DNA of 7,744 nt from Rickettsiales bacterium (GCA_031267375.1 JAIRZE010000101.1:1-7744), one strand, 5' to 3'; shown: positions 1-7,084, numbered from the stretch's first letter. Translations and numbers: made by a program. The notes: generated from the sequence alone by a model not told the origin.

Positions 1-1042
1 TATAGATATGGATTTCAGCAACGGGTGGCCAGATACCCAAGAATTCATTGCCGCCATTCTTAAAAAAAATCCAAAAATCAATTTTGAAACCGTTTATGTA
101 ACGACTTTGGAAAATATCAAAGGCTCGCCCGCTTTATATAATCACAAAACGGACTCTATTACCGTTTATATTCACAAAATGTCCGATGTCGCGCATTCAC
201 AGCCGTCCCAGCATTTATACAACGAGCATTCCGGCAAAGGCCGCGAATTTACCAGCCGCGATCTGGCCGCGGAAGTTGACCGCATCAATTCTATGATTCC
301 CGTTTTCCTGATGCACGAGCTGGTGCACCGCATAAATGCTCACTTGTTCCTGAAATACGGCTTTACGATATCTGAATTCGCAAAGTCCAACATCGTTGAC
401 GAAGTATCCGCCCGCATAGGCGAACTGTTATTCCGCAGAAAGATATTCATAGACTCACAAGACTTGGCGACCGCATTCCGTTTTGTTCTGAACGAAGACA
501 AGGATGCGGCCTTGTTCTGGCAGACTTCGTTATCCGGTTGCAAAGGCTATGCCGATTTTCTGACCGCGAATGAAATCGGCGATGTTATCAGTCCGGCCGA
601 AATGGACGCCATATTGGAATCCGCGATAAAAATGTTTGATATGCCGAAAGTATACAAGCGCCAGATTCCGGCGATTACAGAGGCCAATATATTCCGCTAT
701 AAAAATCCGTACGGCTATTTGAAACATATGTCGGACTATGATTGTTCGCCCGCGCCTTATGAAGATGCTGTGCGGATGATGCTGTCGTATGGCCGGGCAG
801 ATTTTACAGATGCTGCAAATGGCGGCGCGGCGCGCAGCGCACGGCTGGATAAATATGCGGACGGATTTTTGAACGGGCGGAATGTGAAAAAGCCTATGCA
901 GAAAATACAGGAAAAGTATAAAGAGTCTGATATGCACCAAGGGCAATTCCGCGATATGTACCAGAATATAAAGAACAAGAGCGCATTTGATTCGCAGACC
1001 GCGATCCGCCAGACCAGCGCGTCCGCAAGAATAGAGAGATAA
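1..1042 (+). CDS. HExxH putative zinc metallopeptidase, 5' end probably outside the window
   Basis: The first ATG is at position 8 (344 residues), but the frame is open to the window edge and no ribosome binding site is visible, so the true start, and any signal peptide, probably lies upstream. Numbered from that ATG, residues 103-107 are HELVH, a HExxH zinc-site motif at the end of a hydrophobic helix (MIPVFL). E132, 24 residues after the second His, sits in IVDEVSARIGELL and is a plausible third ligand in the gluzincin manner. About 50 residues earlier, ALYNHKTDSITVYI looks like the beta strand that often precedes such helices. The C-terminal 60 residues are charged and low in complexity. 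The protein is paralogous in pattern to the one encoded at 3785-5077. It may belong to a domain-of-unknown-function putative metallopeptidase family (DUF6782-like is my guess from memory, unverified). Substrate unknown. The Cys-rich gene follows after 86 nt on the same strand. Confidence 0.8.
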   Translation, partial: IDMDFSNGWPDTQEFIAAILKKNPKINFETVYVTTLENIKGSPALYNHKTDSITVYIHKMSDVAHSQPSQHLYNEHSGKGREFTSRDLAAEVDRINSMIPVFLMHELVHRINAHLFLKYGFTISEFAKSNIVDEVSARIGELLFRRKIFIDSQDLATAFRFVLNEDKDAALFWQTSLSGCKGYADFLTANEIGDVISPAEMDAILESAIKMFDMPKVYKRQIPAITEANIFRYKNPYGYLKHMSDYDCSPAPYEDAVRMMLSYGRADFTDAANGGAARSARLDKYADGFLNGRNVKKPMQKIQEKYKESDMHQGQFRDMYQNIKNKSAFDSQTAIRQTSASARIER

Positions 1043-1128
1043 GGGAAAAAGGGGATTTGGTGGTACTGATCGCGAAGCGACTTCTGCCTCCGAGTTTAAT
1101 AAAATAAAAAAATCCACGGAGAGACAGG
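1043..1128 (+). other. intergenic gap with possible hairpin
   Basis: This 86-nt gap separates the HExxH gene from the Cys-rich gene. Positions 1059-1091 can fold as an outer stem GGTGGTA/TGCCTCC (one T-T mismatch and one G-T wobble), an internal loop CTGA/CTTC, and an inner stem TCGC/GCGA closed by GAA. No T-run follows, so it is not a typical intrinsic terminator. AT-rich sequence follows at 1095-1113. I found no convincing -35/-10 pair, so whether transcription restarts here is open. A regulatory hairpin, RNA processing site or dispersed repeat are all possible. Confidence 0.35.
1118..1123 (+). promoter_or_regulatory. ribosome binding site GGAGAG
   Basis: GGAGAG lies 5 nt before the ATG at 1129 and supports that start for the Cys-rich protein. 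In contrast, the glycosyltransferase gene that follows it has no such site. Confidence 0.7.
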
Positions 1129-1785
1129 ATGAGAAAAGCAGTAAAAAATTGCAGAATCAAAATTTATGAAAAGCTATTCAGAGCACTGGGACTTGTTTGT
1201 TTATTCTTTGGCATCGCAAAGACAAGCGATTCTTTTGCTTATATTTTTGCCAGCTGCAACAAAACGAATTCCGCTGCGACCATTAATAACGAATGTAATG
1301 CAAATTCCGCCACTGATTCAAATTGCGAAAGTTGGGATTGTGTTGCATTGTCAACTTCTAATGACGGGCCGAATTTGGAATGCAGTACTACTCAGTACGG
1401 GAATAGCGCGGCGCCCTCTATGGTAACAGGCTGGTGCAAGTGCAAATCAACAGGTTGCAAAAGCGGATATACTTCATACGGCGGAATGTATGAAAATTCT
1501 TGTGTTTCCCCGCAAGTTGCGTGTTATAAATCCGGAACATCCACGGGCAGTGGCAGCGTGGCTTGTTCCGGACTTACTTGCTGCGGTTCCAACACATACG
1601 GGGATTACAGCGTCAACCCGCGCGCCTGCGTATCTTGTCCAAATGGCGGATATTCCTTTCCCGAAGAAGCATCCGGCGGTCAGCCGATTACAAAATGCTG
1701 GACCGCGTGTTCAAATCCAAACTTCCCCTGTTCCGAAACTGTCGGCCAATACAATTATAGCCCCACTTGTTATTATACTTATTAA
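1129..1785 (+). CDS. secreted cysteine-rich protein with conserved C-terminal motif
   Basis: A 218-residue predicted exported protein of unknown function. The N-terminus has a basic region (residues 1-18, several Lys/Arg) and a hydrophobic core (ALGLVCLFFGIA, about 20-30), with likely signal peptidase cleavage near SFA (residue 37). The mature part carries 19 cysteines in about 180 residues, with many Gly, Ser, Thr, Asn and Tyr, suggesting a disulfide-bonded extracytoplasmic protein with little regular core. The C-terminal 52 residues hold C167-x2-C170, 19 residues, ITKC190, and finally GQYNYSPTCYYTY. The same pattern and spacing ends the other Cys-rich protein (7085-7672). GGAGAG 5 nt upstream supports the start. 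The GT2 gene begins 6 nt after the stop, so the two are very likely co-transcribed. It could be a surface adhesin, a substrate for glycosylation or anchoring, or a pilin-like structural subunit; the sequence does not decide. Confidence 0.8.
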   Translation: MRKAVKNCRIKIYEKLFRALGLVCLFFGIAKTSDSFAYIFASCNKTNSAATINNECNANSATDSNCESWDCVALSTSNDGPNLECSTTQYGNSAAPSMVTGWCKCKSTGCKSGYTSYGGMYENSCVSPQVACYKSGTSTGSGSVACSGLTCCGSNTYGDYSVNPRACVSCPNGGYSFPEEASGGQPITKCWTACSNPNFPCSETVGQYNYSPTCYYTY

Positions 1786-1791
1786 AACATT

Positions 1792-2820
1792 ATGCAGCAA
1801 AATCCGCCACCCGCAATCTCTATCATCGTTCCCATTTATAAAGTTCAGGATTATATCCGCGACGCCCTGATTTCCGTGCAAAATCAGACCTTTGCCGATT
1901 GGGAATGTATTTGCATAGACGACGGTTCGCCGGATGACTGTGCGGACATAGTTCGCGAATTCGCCGCCGCGGATCCGCGCTTTATTTTAATTCAACAGGA
2001 AAACGCCGGCGTATCAATGGCCAGAAATCACGGGCTGGATCTGGCGCGCGGAAAGTACTTCGCATTCTTGGATCCGGATGATGTTTACGCGCCGGCATTT
2101 CTGGAAACGGCTTTCGCCGCCGCAGAAAAATACAAATGCGACATCGTTCAAATGGACTTGTCGCACGTCCCGGAAGATTTTGAATTGAGCTATACAAAAA
2201 CGCGGGCGCCCGTGAACCTGGACCAGTTCCTGCAAAAATATATTCAAGGCGCCGAACGGGTCAAATTCTTTTGGATGACTGATTTTATATACGGCGGATT
2301 ATGGTGCTATTGCTGGCGGAATCTGTACAGGCGCAAGGCCTTGGGCGATATCAGATTCGTGCCGGATATTCATCCGGGCGAAGATGATATTTATATAATG
2401 GCCGTTATGAACAGGGCGTGCAGCTATGCAAAGATAGAAAGCTTTGGCGTATATTACAGAAAATCAAAGGCCAGCGTGATAGTCCATCTTTCCAATCCGG
2501 AAAATATCGGAAAGAAAATAGCCAACCGCTGCATTGTTACGGAAACTTCGTTTAATCTGATTCAACAATGGGATATTCCGGAAAACTTGCGAACAACATA
2601 TATGGGAATATTTTCAAGAAGCTTGTATGACCTGGTCGTTATGGCATTCGGCTCTGGCCAAAAGTCTTTGTGCAGATATGTCCAGACCAGGTTTGACAGA
2701 AAGATGCTGGCCCGCCTGATACCGGTGCAAAGATTGCGGATACGATTGGGAATGACTCTGTTTTTCAATGGATATTTTAATGCCGCGCACAAGATTTTGT
2801 ACAGGAAGATAAAAAAATGA
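1792..2820 (+). CDS. family 2 glycosyltransferase (GT-A fold)
   Basis: A 342-residue enzyme expected to transfer a sugar from a nucleotide-sugar donor to a surface glycan or glycoprotein precursor at the cytoplasmic side of the inner membrane. The N-terminal GT2 domain is clear: SIIVPIYKVQDYI (10-22), the nucleotide-binding IDDGSPDD (42-49), ENAGVSMARNHGLDLARGKYFAFLD leading to the metal-binding DPDD (94-97), and PGEDD (195-199), which is in the position of the usual catalytic ED pair. The C-terminal third is basic and has no clear transmembrane helix. Donor and acceptor cannot be read from the sequence, but the UDP-xylose synthase gene overlapping its 3' end (ATGA at 2817-2820) makes UDP-xylose a candidate donor. 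No Shine-Dalgarno sequence precedes the ATG. Translation may re-initiate from the Cys-rich gene 6 nt upstream. WECI[CI][IV]DDGS, [FY]RR and PGED blocks are close to those of the enzyme at 6129-7082. Confidence 0.93.
   Translation: MQQNPPPAISIIVPIYKVQDYIRDALISVQNQTFADWECICIDDGSPDDCADIVREFAAADPRFILIQQENAGVSMARNHGLDLARGKYFAFLDPDDVYAPAFLETAFAAAEKYKCDIVQMDLSHVPEDFELSYTKTRAPVNLDQFLQKYIQGAERVKFFWMTDFIYGGLWCYCWRNLYRRKALGDIRFVPDIHPGEDDIYIMAVMNRACSYAKIESFGVYYRKSKASVIVHLSNPENIGKKIANRCIVTETSFNLIQQWDIPENLRTTYMGIFSRSLYDLVVMAFGSGQKSLCRYVQTRFDRKMLARLIPVQRLRIRLGMTLFFNGYFNAAHKILYRKIKK
2803..2808 (+). promoter_or_regulatory. ribosome binding site AGGAAG
   Basis: AGGAAG lies 8 nt before the ATG at 2817, inside the end of the glycosyltransferase gene. 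Together with the ATGA overlap it supports this start for the decarboxylase. Confidence 0.65.
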
Positions 2821-3758
2821 AAACCGTCCTTATAACCGGAGGGACCGGATTCTTGGGCAGCAATCTTGCCATTCGCTTGGTTCGCAAAGGAAATCGCGTC
2901 ATCTGCGTTGATAACAACTATACCGGAAATCTGGATAATCTTGCCGAGATTGCGGACAATGCGAATTTCCGCTTTATCTTTCACGACATAGTCCAGCCTT
3001 TGGAAATAAACGAATCAATTGATCAGATCTATAACCTGGCCTGTCCCGCCAGCCCGCCAAAGTATCAGGCGCCATACAGCATCCAGACGATCAAAACCAA
3101 TATTTACGGCGCGTGCAATATGCTGAGTCTGGCCGGGCGGCATAACGCTGTTATTTTGCAGTCCAGCACTTCCGAAGTTTACGGAAATCCGGCCGTTCAT
3201 CCGCAAACGGAATCGTATTTCGGAAATGTGAATCCGATCGGGCCGCGGGCCTGTTATGACGAGGGCAAGCGCTGCGCGGAAAGTTTATTTTTTGAACATT
3301 TCCGAAATTTCGGAACCCGGATAAAGATAGTCCGCCTGTTTAATTCCTATGGTCCGAAAATGGCTGCGGATGACGGGCGGGTTGTTTCAAACTTTATAAT
3401 CCAAGCGCTGGGCGGCAAAGATATTACGATATACGGCGACGGATCGCACACGCGCAGCTTTTGCTTTGTTGACGATACGATAGAAGGAATGATAAGGATG
3501 ATGAACAGCCCGGACGATTTTAACGGGCCGGTGAATATTGGAAACCCGGCGGAGTTTACTATTCGCGAGCTTGCGGAAATGGTTTTGGAAAAACTGGGTG
3601 GTAATTCGCGAGTGATTTATGAAGCGCTGCCGACGGACGATCCGGCGCGGCGTCGGCCGGATATTTCGCTGGCGCGGGATGTGCTGGGTTGGGCGCCAAC
3701 GGTGTCATTGACAATCGGCCTGGATAAAACGATAGAGTATTTCAAGGGAAAGATATAA
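2817..3758 (+). CDS. uxs: UDP-glucuronate decarboxylase (UDP-xylose synthase)
   Basis: A 313-residue NAD-dependent extended short-chain dehydrogenase, the usual length for bacterial soluble UXS. It should convert UDP-glucuronate to UDP-xylose plus CO2 (EC 4.1.1.35) in the cytoplasm. Visible features: Rossmann motif GGTGFLG (8-14), VICVDN with the acidic ribose-binding residue (28-33), the STSEVYG block (117-123) with catalytic Thr/Ser and the Glu typical of UXS, Y147-x3-K151 within GPRACYDEGKR, FNSYGPKM (175-182), DGRVVSNFI, and YGDGSHTRSFCFVDD (206-220). The run PRACYDEGKR and RSFCFVDD fit UXS better than UDP-glucose 4-epimerase or dTDP-glucose dehydratase, though the exact substrate is inferred. 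No UDP-glucose dehydrogenase gene is in the window, so UDP-glucuronate must come from elsewhere. The gene overlaps the upstream GT2 gene by 4 nt, is the last of the plus-strand block, and is followed at once by a terminator. Confidence 0.9.
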   Translation: MKTVLITGGTGFLGSNLAIRLVRKGNRVICVDNNYTGNLDNLAEIADNANFRFIFHDIVQPLEINESIDQIYNLACPASPPKYQAPYSIQTIKTNIYGACNMLSLAGRHNAVILQSSTSEVYGNPAVHPQTESYFGNVNPIGPRACYDEGKRCAESLFFEHFRNFGTRIKIVRLFNSYGPKMAADDGRVVSNFIIQALGGKDITIYGDGSHTRSFCFVDDTIEGMIRMMNSPDDFNGPVNIGNPAEFTIRELAEMVLEKLGGNSRVIYEALPTDDPARRRPDISLARDVLGWAPTVSLTIGLDKTIEYFKGKI

Positions 3759-3788
3759 ATAAAAATCCGCCGTTCGGCGGATTTTTAT
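3759..3788. terminator. bidirectional intrinsic terminator between convergent operons
   Basis: A perfect inverted repeat: 13 bp on each side (3759-3771 and 3776-3788) around the loop GTTC. The core is GC-rich (CCGCC/GGCGG) and is flanked by A-runs on one side and T-runs on the other, so an RNA made in either direction has a GC stem followed by U residues. It begins directly after the TAA of the UXS gene (3756-3758) and contains the TAA of the minus-strand HExxH gene (3785-3787), serving both blocks. Confidence 0.92.
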
Positions 3789-5077
3789 CTTTCGTTGACG
3801 ATGCTTTGCACCACCACGGGCGAACAGAATACATCCAGTTTTGCGTTGCCGGGATTTATTCCCATTTGAGTCTGGACTTTGCTCATCGCTGCGACTGCAT
3901 TGCCAAAGCCTTGTTCCGCACCGGCCGCCCGTTCCATAATATATTTTTCCGACGCGCATTCTTTTACAAAGTCAAACAAAACAGTTCTTTCCTTTTGCCC
4001 GCACATATTCAACAAATTCAAACCACCTTCCGCATAGCAATCCGAAAACATCGCGTTCGCTAATTCGTCATAGCCGACTATCGCGGGCGTCCCGGTTTTA
4101 AGATTGCTTTTCAATGCGAAAAATTTGTCGCGCAAGTCAATTTCAAGTCTGCCTTGCGACAGTTGTTTTTCCAGATAAAAATTCTTTTGCGTCGCCGCCG
4201 TCTGAACAATCGTTTGAACAAGAATGGATACTTCCGCGCTGTCCAGCGGCGGCGCGGAAAGGCCAGAATCTTTGCGCGGCGGATTATCGGCCAGGTATTT
4301 TATATACAGCGCGTCCGGCCCAAAATATTTTTTTATCGCGCCGTCCGTCAGCAAATACGGAATATTTTCCGGATCAAAATCCTGCCACTTGAATTGCTTG
4401 TTAGCCAGCGAATATTCCAAGGCTGCCTTGTATGTCAATTCCGGAAAGGCCGCGCCTATTCTGCCCGTTTCATACCATACCGCGCGCCCGACCAACAGGC
4501 GGTTCAATTCGCCAAGCATTTCATAAAGCACTTCGTACTGCACGGTTTGCGCGGCGTTGCAGCCGCCCAAGTTTTTCCGCAGCCTGTCCAGAAAGTGCTT
4601 ATATTCGTGCCAGAATGTCAGCAGCGTTTCGCGGTTCAACGCTTCCAGATATTTTATTTCGCCGGCGGATAATCCCTTTGTGTCGGACATATCAAATTGC
4701 AGCAGACTTATGCGATTTAATTCTTCCTGGAATTGGCAAATAACCATATTATCTTCTGCAAATAGTTTTTTATATCGGGACGCCGGTATGGTGTCAATTT
4801 CCACGCGCGGATTTCCGGCGCGCATTTCAAGAATAGTCTTCTCTCGCTCTGGCGGCGGCAGATTGTAAATGGAATCTTCGTTTATTTTTTCCGGCGATCG
4901 CAGTGATGCGATAAAGTCCAATGTCGCCGCAACCGTGCTTGTATCCTTGTCCGTTGCAATGGACAATTCTATGGGCCTGGGCGATGCCGGCAGAGTATCA
5001 TTGTCGCTTGCGTTTGCTTTGTGCGATGCGAATAATGACAGTCCCGCCAGCGCGAAGATTTTTAATTTATTGCTCAT
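3785..5077 (-). CDS. secreted HExxH putative zinc metallopeptidase
   Basis: A 430-residue predicted exported protein. The N-terminus MSNKLKIFALAGLSLFASHKANA is a good signal peptide with cleavage after ANA (residue 23), followed by an acidic, probably unstructured stretch. Residues 157-161 are HEYKH (HExxH) in LLTFWHEYKHFLDRL. E186, 24 residues after the second His, in LYEMLGELNRLL, is the candidate third zinc ligand; E182 and E190 are alternatives. Before the motif, MVICQFQEELNRISLLQFDMSD parallels a strand-containing segment of the protein at 1-1042. After it, residues 275-310 (spacing and the YLEKQL segment) and GYDELANAMF (335-344) also parallel that protein. The C-terminal half is otherwise novel to me. 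Peptidase activity is inferred from the motif only. GAGG lies 5 nt before the ATG. The start overlaps the stop of the glycosyltransferase gene by ATGA, so it is the last gene of the minus-strand block. Confidence 0.85.
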   Translation of the reverse strand: MSNKLKIFALAGLSLFASHKANASDNDTLPASPRPIELSIATDKDTSTVAATLDFIASLRSPEKINEDSIYNLPPPEREKTILEMRAGNPRVEIDTIPASRYKKLFAEDNMVICQFQEELNRISLLQFDMSDTKGLSAGEIKYLEALNRETLLTFWHEYKHFLDRLRKNLGGCNAAQTVQYEVLYEMLGELNRLLVGRAVWYETGRIGAAFPELTYKAALEYSLANKQFKWQDFDPENIPYLLTDGAIKKYFGPDALYIKYLADNPPRKDSGLSAPPLDSAEVSILVQTIVQTAATQKNFYLEKQLSQGRLEIDLRDKFFALKSNLKTGTPAIVGYDELANAMFSDCYAEGGLNLLNMCGQKERTVLFDFVKECASEKYIMERAAGAEQGFGNAVAAMSKVQTQMGINPGNAKLDVFCSPVVVQSIVNER

Positions 5078-6132
5078 TGAATCCTCAGTCTCAGAATTAA
5101 AATTCCGAACAAGCGGAAATCTTTCTTTTTGATATTATCCGCGATGCGGAAAAACGGCAGAAATCCGAACAGTTTGAAAACGGTGTGCTTTACTGTGCAT
5201 TCTGCGACGATCAAATCCCTGACCGCGCCCGCGTCCCGGTGGGACAGCGCAAGATAAAGCGGCCAGTCTTTTTTGCGCAGCCGGTCGCGGAATTGCAGCT
5301 TGTGAAAAATTTCGCACAGCGCGTCAGCGGCGATCAATTGCACATTGCGGATCTTGTTTTTTTCAATCATCGCCATTTTCAAATAGTTGAAATATCCGTG
5401 CGCTCCGCATATGTAATCTTTTTCCGAAACGCCGGCATTGTTGTAAATATCAACCAGAGCGTTTATGCAAAACGACATATCGCGGAATTTTTTTTCATCG
5501 TAAACATCAGACGCAAGCGAATCCATCCGCCTGCAATAGTGATAAAAAGTTCCGCGCGCAATGCCGAAATCAGACGGCGCCAGGGCGCATTTTGCCAGGG
5601 CTTCAAAAATAATATCTTCGCCGACGGACAGATTTGCATATCGTATGTTGCGGCGGTTCAGAAAGTCGCGCCGATAAACCGCGGTATAATGAAACTTCCA
5701 ATTGTGATGCGATTTTTTCAAAGCTGACGGCGTGCGGAAAGGATTAATAGTCTTTTTCCCATTCAGCTCTGATATGCATAATTGCCCGGATATTACCTGT
5801 TTTCCCGTCTTGTCGGCCGCGGCACAAAGGCGTCCAAAAAAATCCTCGTCAACATAATCGTCCGGATCCATAAAGCCGACATATTCGCCAGCGGCGGAAT
5901 CTATGCCCAGATTTCTGCCGGGACCCGCGCCGATGTTTTTTTTATTTTCAATGACGCGCACGCGCAGATCGCGCTTTGCCCAATCGCGCAAAAGTTCGCG
6001 CGTGCCGTCGCCGGACTTGTCATCAATGCAGATTATTTCAATGTCCGTCAGGGTTTGATTGACCAAAGACATCAGGCTGCGATTCAAATACGGCGCTACA
6101 TTAAAACAGGGAACTATCACGCTCAGCTTCAT
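5074..6132 (-). CDS. family 2 glycosyltransferase (GT-A fold)
   Basis: A 352-residue GT2 enzyme. Visible motifs: KLSVIVPCFNVAPYLNRSL (2-20), CIDDKSGDGT (35-44), GAGPGRNLGIDSAAGEYVGFM leading to the metal-binding DPDD (89-92), and VGEDIIFEA (170-178) with the likely catalytic ED. The C-terminal 100 residues are basic and hydrophobic (LFGFLPFFRIADN, LFGILILRL), suggesting peripheral membrane attachment. I chose the ATG at 6132 over an in-frame TTG at 6156 because it gives a 4-nt ATGA overlap with the upstream gene, has GAAGG at 6144-6140 with a 7-nt spacer, and begins directly at the conserved first strand. It is more divergent from the other two GT2 enzymes here, with DDKSGDG instead of DDGS, so it probably adds a different sugar or linkage. 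Donor and acceptor unknown. It overlaps the downstream HExxH gene by ATGA. Confidence 0.93.
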   Translation of the reverse strand: MKLSVIVPCFNVAPYLNRSLMSLVNQTLTDIEIICIDDKSGDGTRELLRDWAKRDLRVRVIENKKNIGAGPGRNLGIDSAAGEYVGFMDPDDYVDEDFFGRLCAAADKTGKQVISGQLCISELNGKKTINPFRTPSALKKSHHNWKFHYTAVYRRDFLNRRNIRYANLSVGEDIIFEALAKCALAPSDFGIARGTFYHYCRRMDSLASDVYDEKKFRDMSFCINALVDIYNNAGVSEKDYICGAHGYFNYLKMAMIEKNKIRNVQLIAADALCEIFHKLQFRDRLRKKDWPLYLALSHRDAGAVRDLIVAECTVKHTVFKLFGFLPFFRIADNIKKKDFRLFGILILRLRIQ

Positions 6133-7082
6133 CCGAACACCTTCATAAACAGCCAAAAAATAATGCGGCGCAAAAACGGCAGGTGTTTCAAAGGCAGCGC
6201 GCGCGTGCGGTATACTGGCTTTAAGTGCGCGGCCGCCTGGCGGCAGAGCCTGCCGAAAAAGATAGGTTTCAGAACTATCTCGTTCATAACCAGATCCATA
6301 TATTTTTTATAAAAATAATTTTGATACAGGGGCGGATAACCAGAGTCCATTATCTGACGCAGCCGCTGCAAGGTCGGCGTCAGATATGAAAAAGATTTCT
6401 GATTGAATGTCGCGCGCGATACGCTGGTGTTTGAATTTCTGTGGTAAACGACCATAGCGCGCGATTCAACTATCCGTGCTGCATTCGGGAGAACCTGAAA
6501 GATGAAACAGGTGTCTTCGCCGGGAAACAGGTCTTCATAAAAACGCACGCCGCCTATGGTCTGGCGGCGAAACAGACGGCGCCAAACCCAAACCATTCTG
6601 TGAGTTTCATCCAGCTCTGTCATTTTGATCAGGTCTGCTGCATTGGTTCCAAAGATATTAAACGGCGGATTTGCAAAGTTTCCGGATGTTGCAGATACCA
6701 GCTTGAAATCATCATAAACACTGACGCCGCCGCCGCCGACTATGTCCGCATTGTTTTGAATTGCCAGATTGTAAAGTAATGAAAGAGCGCCCGCGGTGAA
6801 GCAATCGTCAGAATCCAAAAAGCTGATATAATCGCCGCGCGCGGCATCCAGCCCGCGATTGCGGGTAGCAGACGCGCCGCGATTTTCTTGGAATATCGGA
6901 CGAAAACGCTTGTCGCGCTTTGCAAATTCGCTGATTATTTTCTTTGATTTGTCGGTGCTGCCGTCGTCAACGATTATGCATTCCCAGGCTGAAAAATCCT
7001 GTGTCAGCACAGATTTCAAGCAATCTTCCAGATACTTCGCATTATTGTAATTTGCAATGATTACGGATATTTTCGGATTCAT
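6129..7082 (-). CDS. family 2 glycosyltransferase (GT-A fold)
   Basis: A 317-residue GT2 enzyme. Visible motifs: KISVIIANYNNAKYLEDCL (4-22), IIVDDGSTDKS (36-46), ENRGASATRNRGLDAARGDYISFLD leading to DSDD (90-93) for metal binding, and FPGEDTCF (186-193) with the likely catalytic ED. A GGGG run follows at about 116-119. The frame stays open far upstream, but that extension runs antiparallel to no known domain and overlaps the Cys-rich gene in another frame. The ATG at 7082 starts just before the first conserved strand, 2 nt after the TAA of the Cys-rich gene, so it is the real start. No Shine-Dalgarno sequence is seen, which points to translational re-initiation. Shared blocks (AWECI-VDDGS, LFRR, RFYEDLFPGED, VVYHR) make it the closer relative of the enzyme at 1792-2820, which occupies the same position after a Cys-rich gene. 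Donor and acceptor unknown. Confidence 0.92.
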   Translation of the reverse strand: MNPKISVIIANYNNAKYLEDCLKSVLTQDFSAWECIIVDDGSTDKSKKIISEFAKRDKRFRPIFQENRGASATRNRGLDAARGDYISFLDSDDCFTAGALSLLYNLAIQNNADIVGGGGVSVYDDFKLVSATSGNFANPPFNIFGTNAADLIKMTELDETHRMVWVWRRLFRRQTIGGVRFYEDLFPGEDTCFIFQVLPNAARIVESRAMVVYHRNSNTSVSRATFNQKSFSYLTPTLQRLRQIMDSGYPPLYQNYFYKKYMDLVMNEIVLKPIFFGRLCRQAAAHLKPVYRTRALPLKHLPFLRRIIFWLFMKVFG

Positions 7083-7084
7083 TT

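Noticed and set aside
530..1117. Long open frame on the minus strand, about 195 codons, antisense to the first HExxH gene
   Set aside because: It lies opposite a gene with a clear HExxH motif, has no recognisable domain and no ribosome binding site that I can see, and is explained as a shadow of that gene's codon use.
4154..4672. Open frame of about 172 codons on the plus strand, opposite the second HExxH gene
   Set aside because: The translation is rich in Arg, Phe and Gln with no domain, and the opposite strand encodes a signal-peptide protein with paralogous motifs.
6133..6156. Alternative TTG start at 6156 for the GT2 gene at 5074-6132
   Set aside because: The ATG at 6132 has GAAGG at a good distance and makes the usual ATGA overlap, and it begins at the first conserved strand; the extra eight residues have no support.
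5185..6312. Two plus-strand open frames (5185-5727 and 5782-6312) opposite the glycosyltransferase genes
   Set aside because: Both are antisense to unmistakable GT2 motifs and show no domain of their own.
6723..6740. Run of GCC repeats that could be a phase-variation tract
   Set aside because: It is a short trinucleotide run coding for glycines inside the GT2 gene. Slippage by whole units would not shift the frame, so it is a poor switch.
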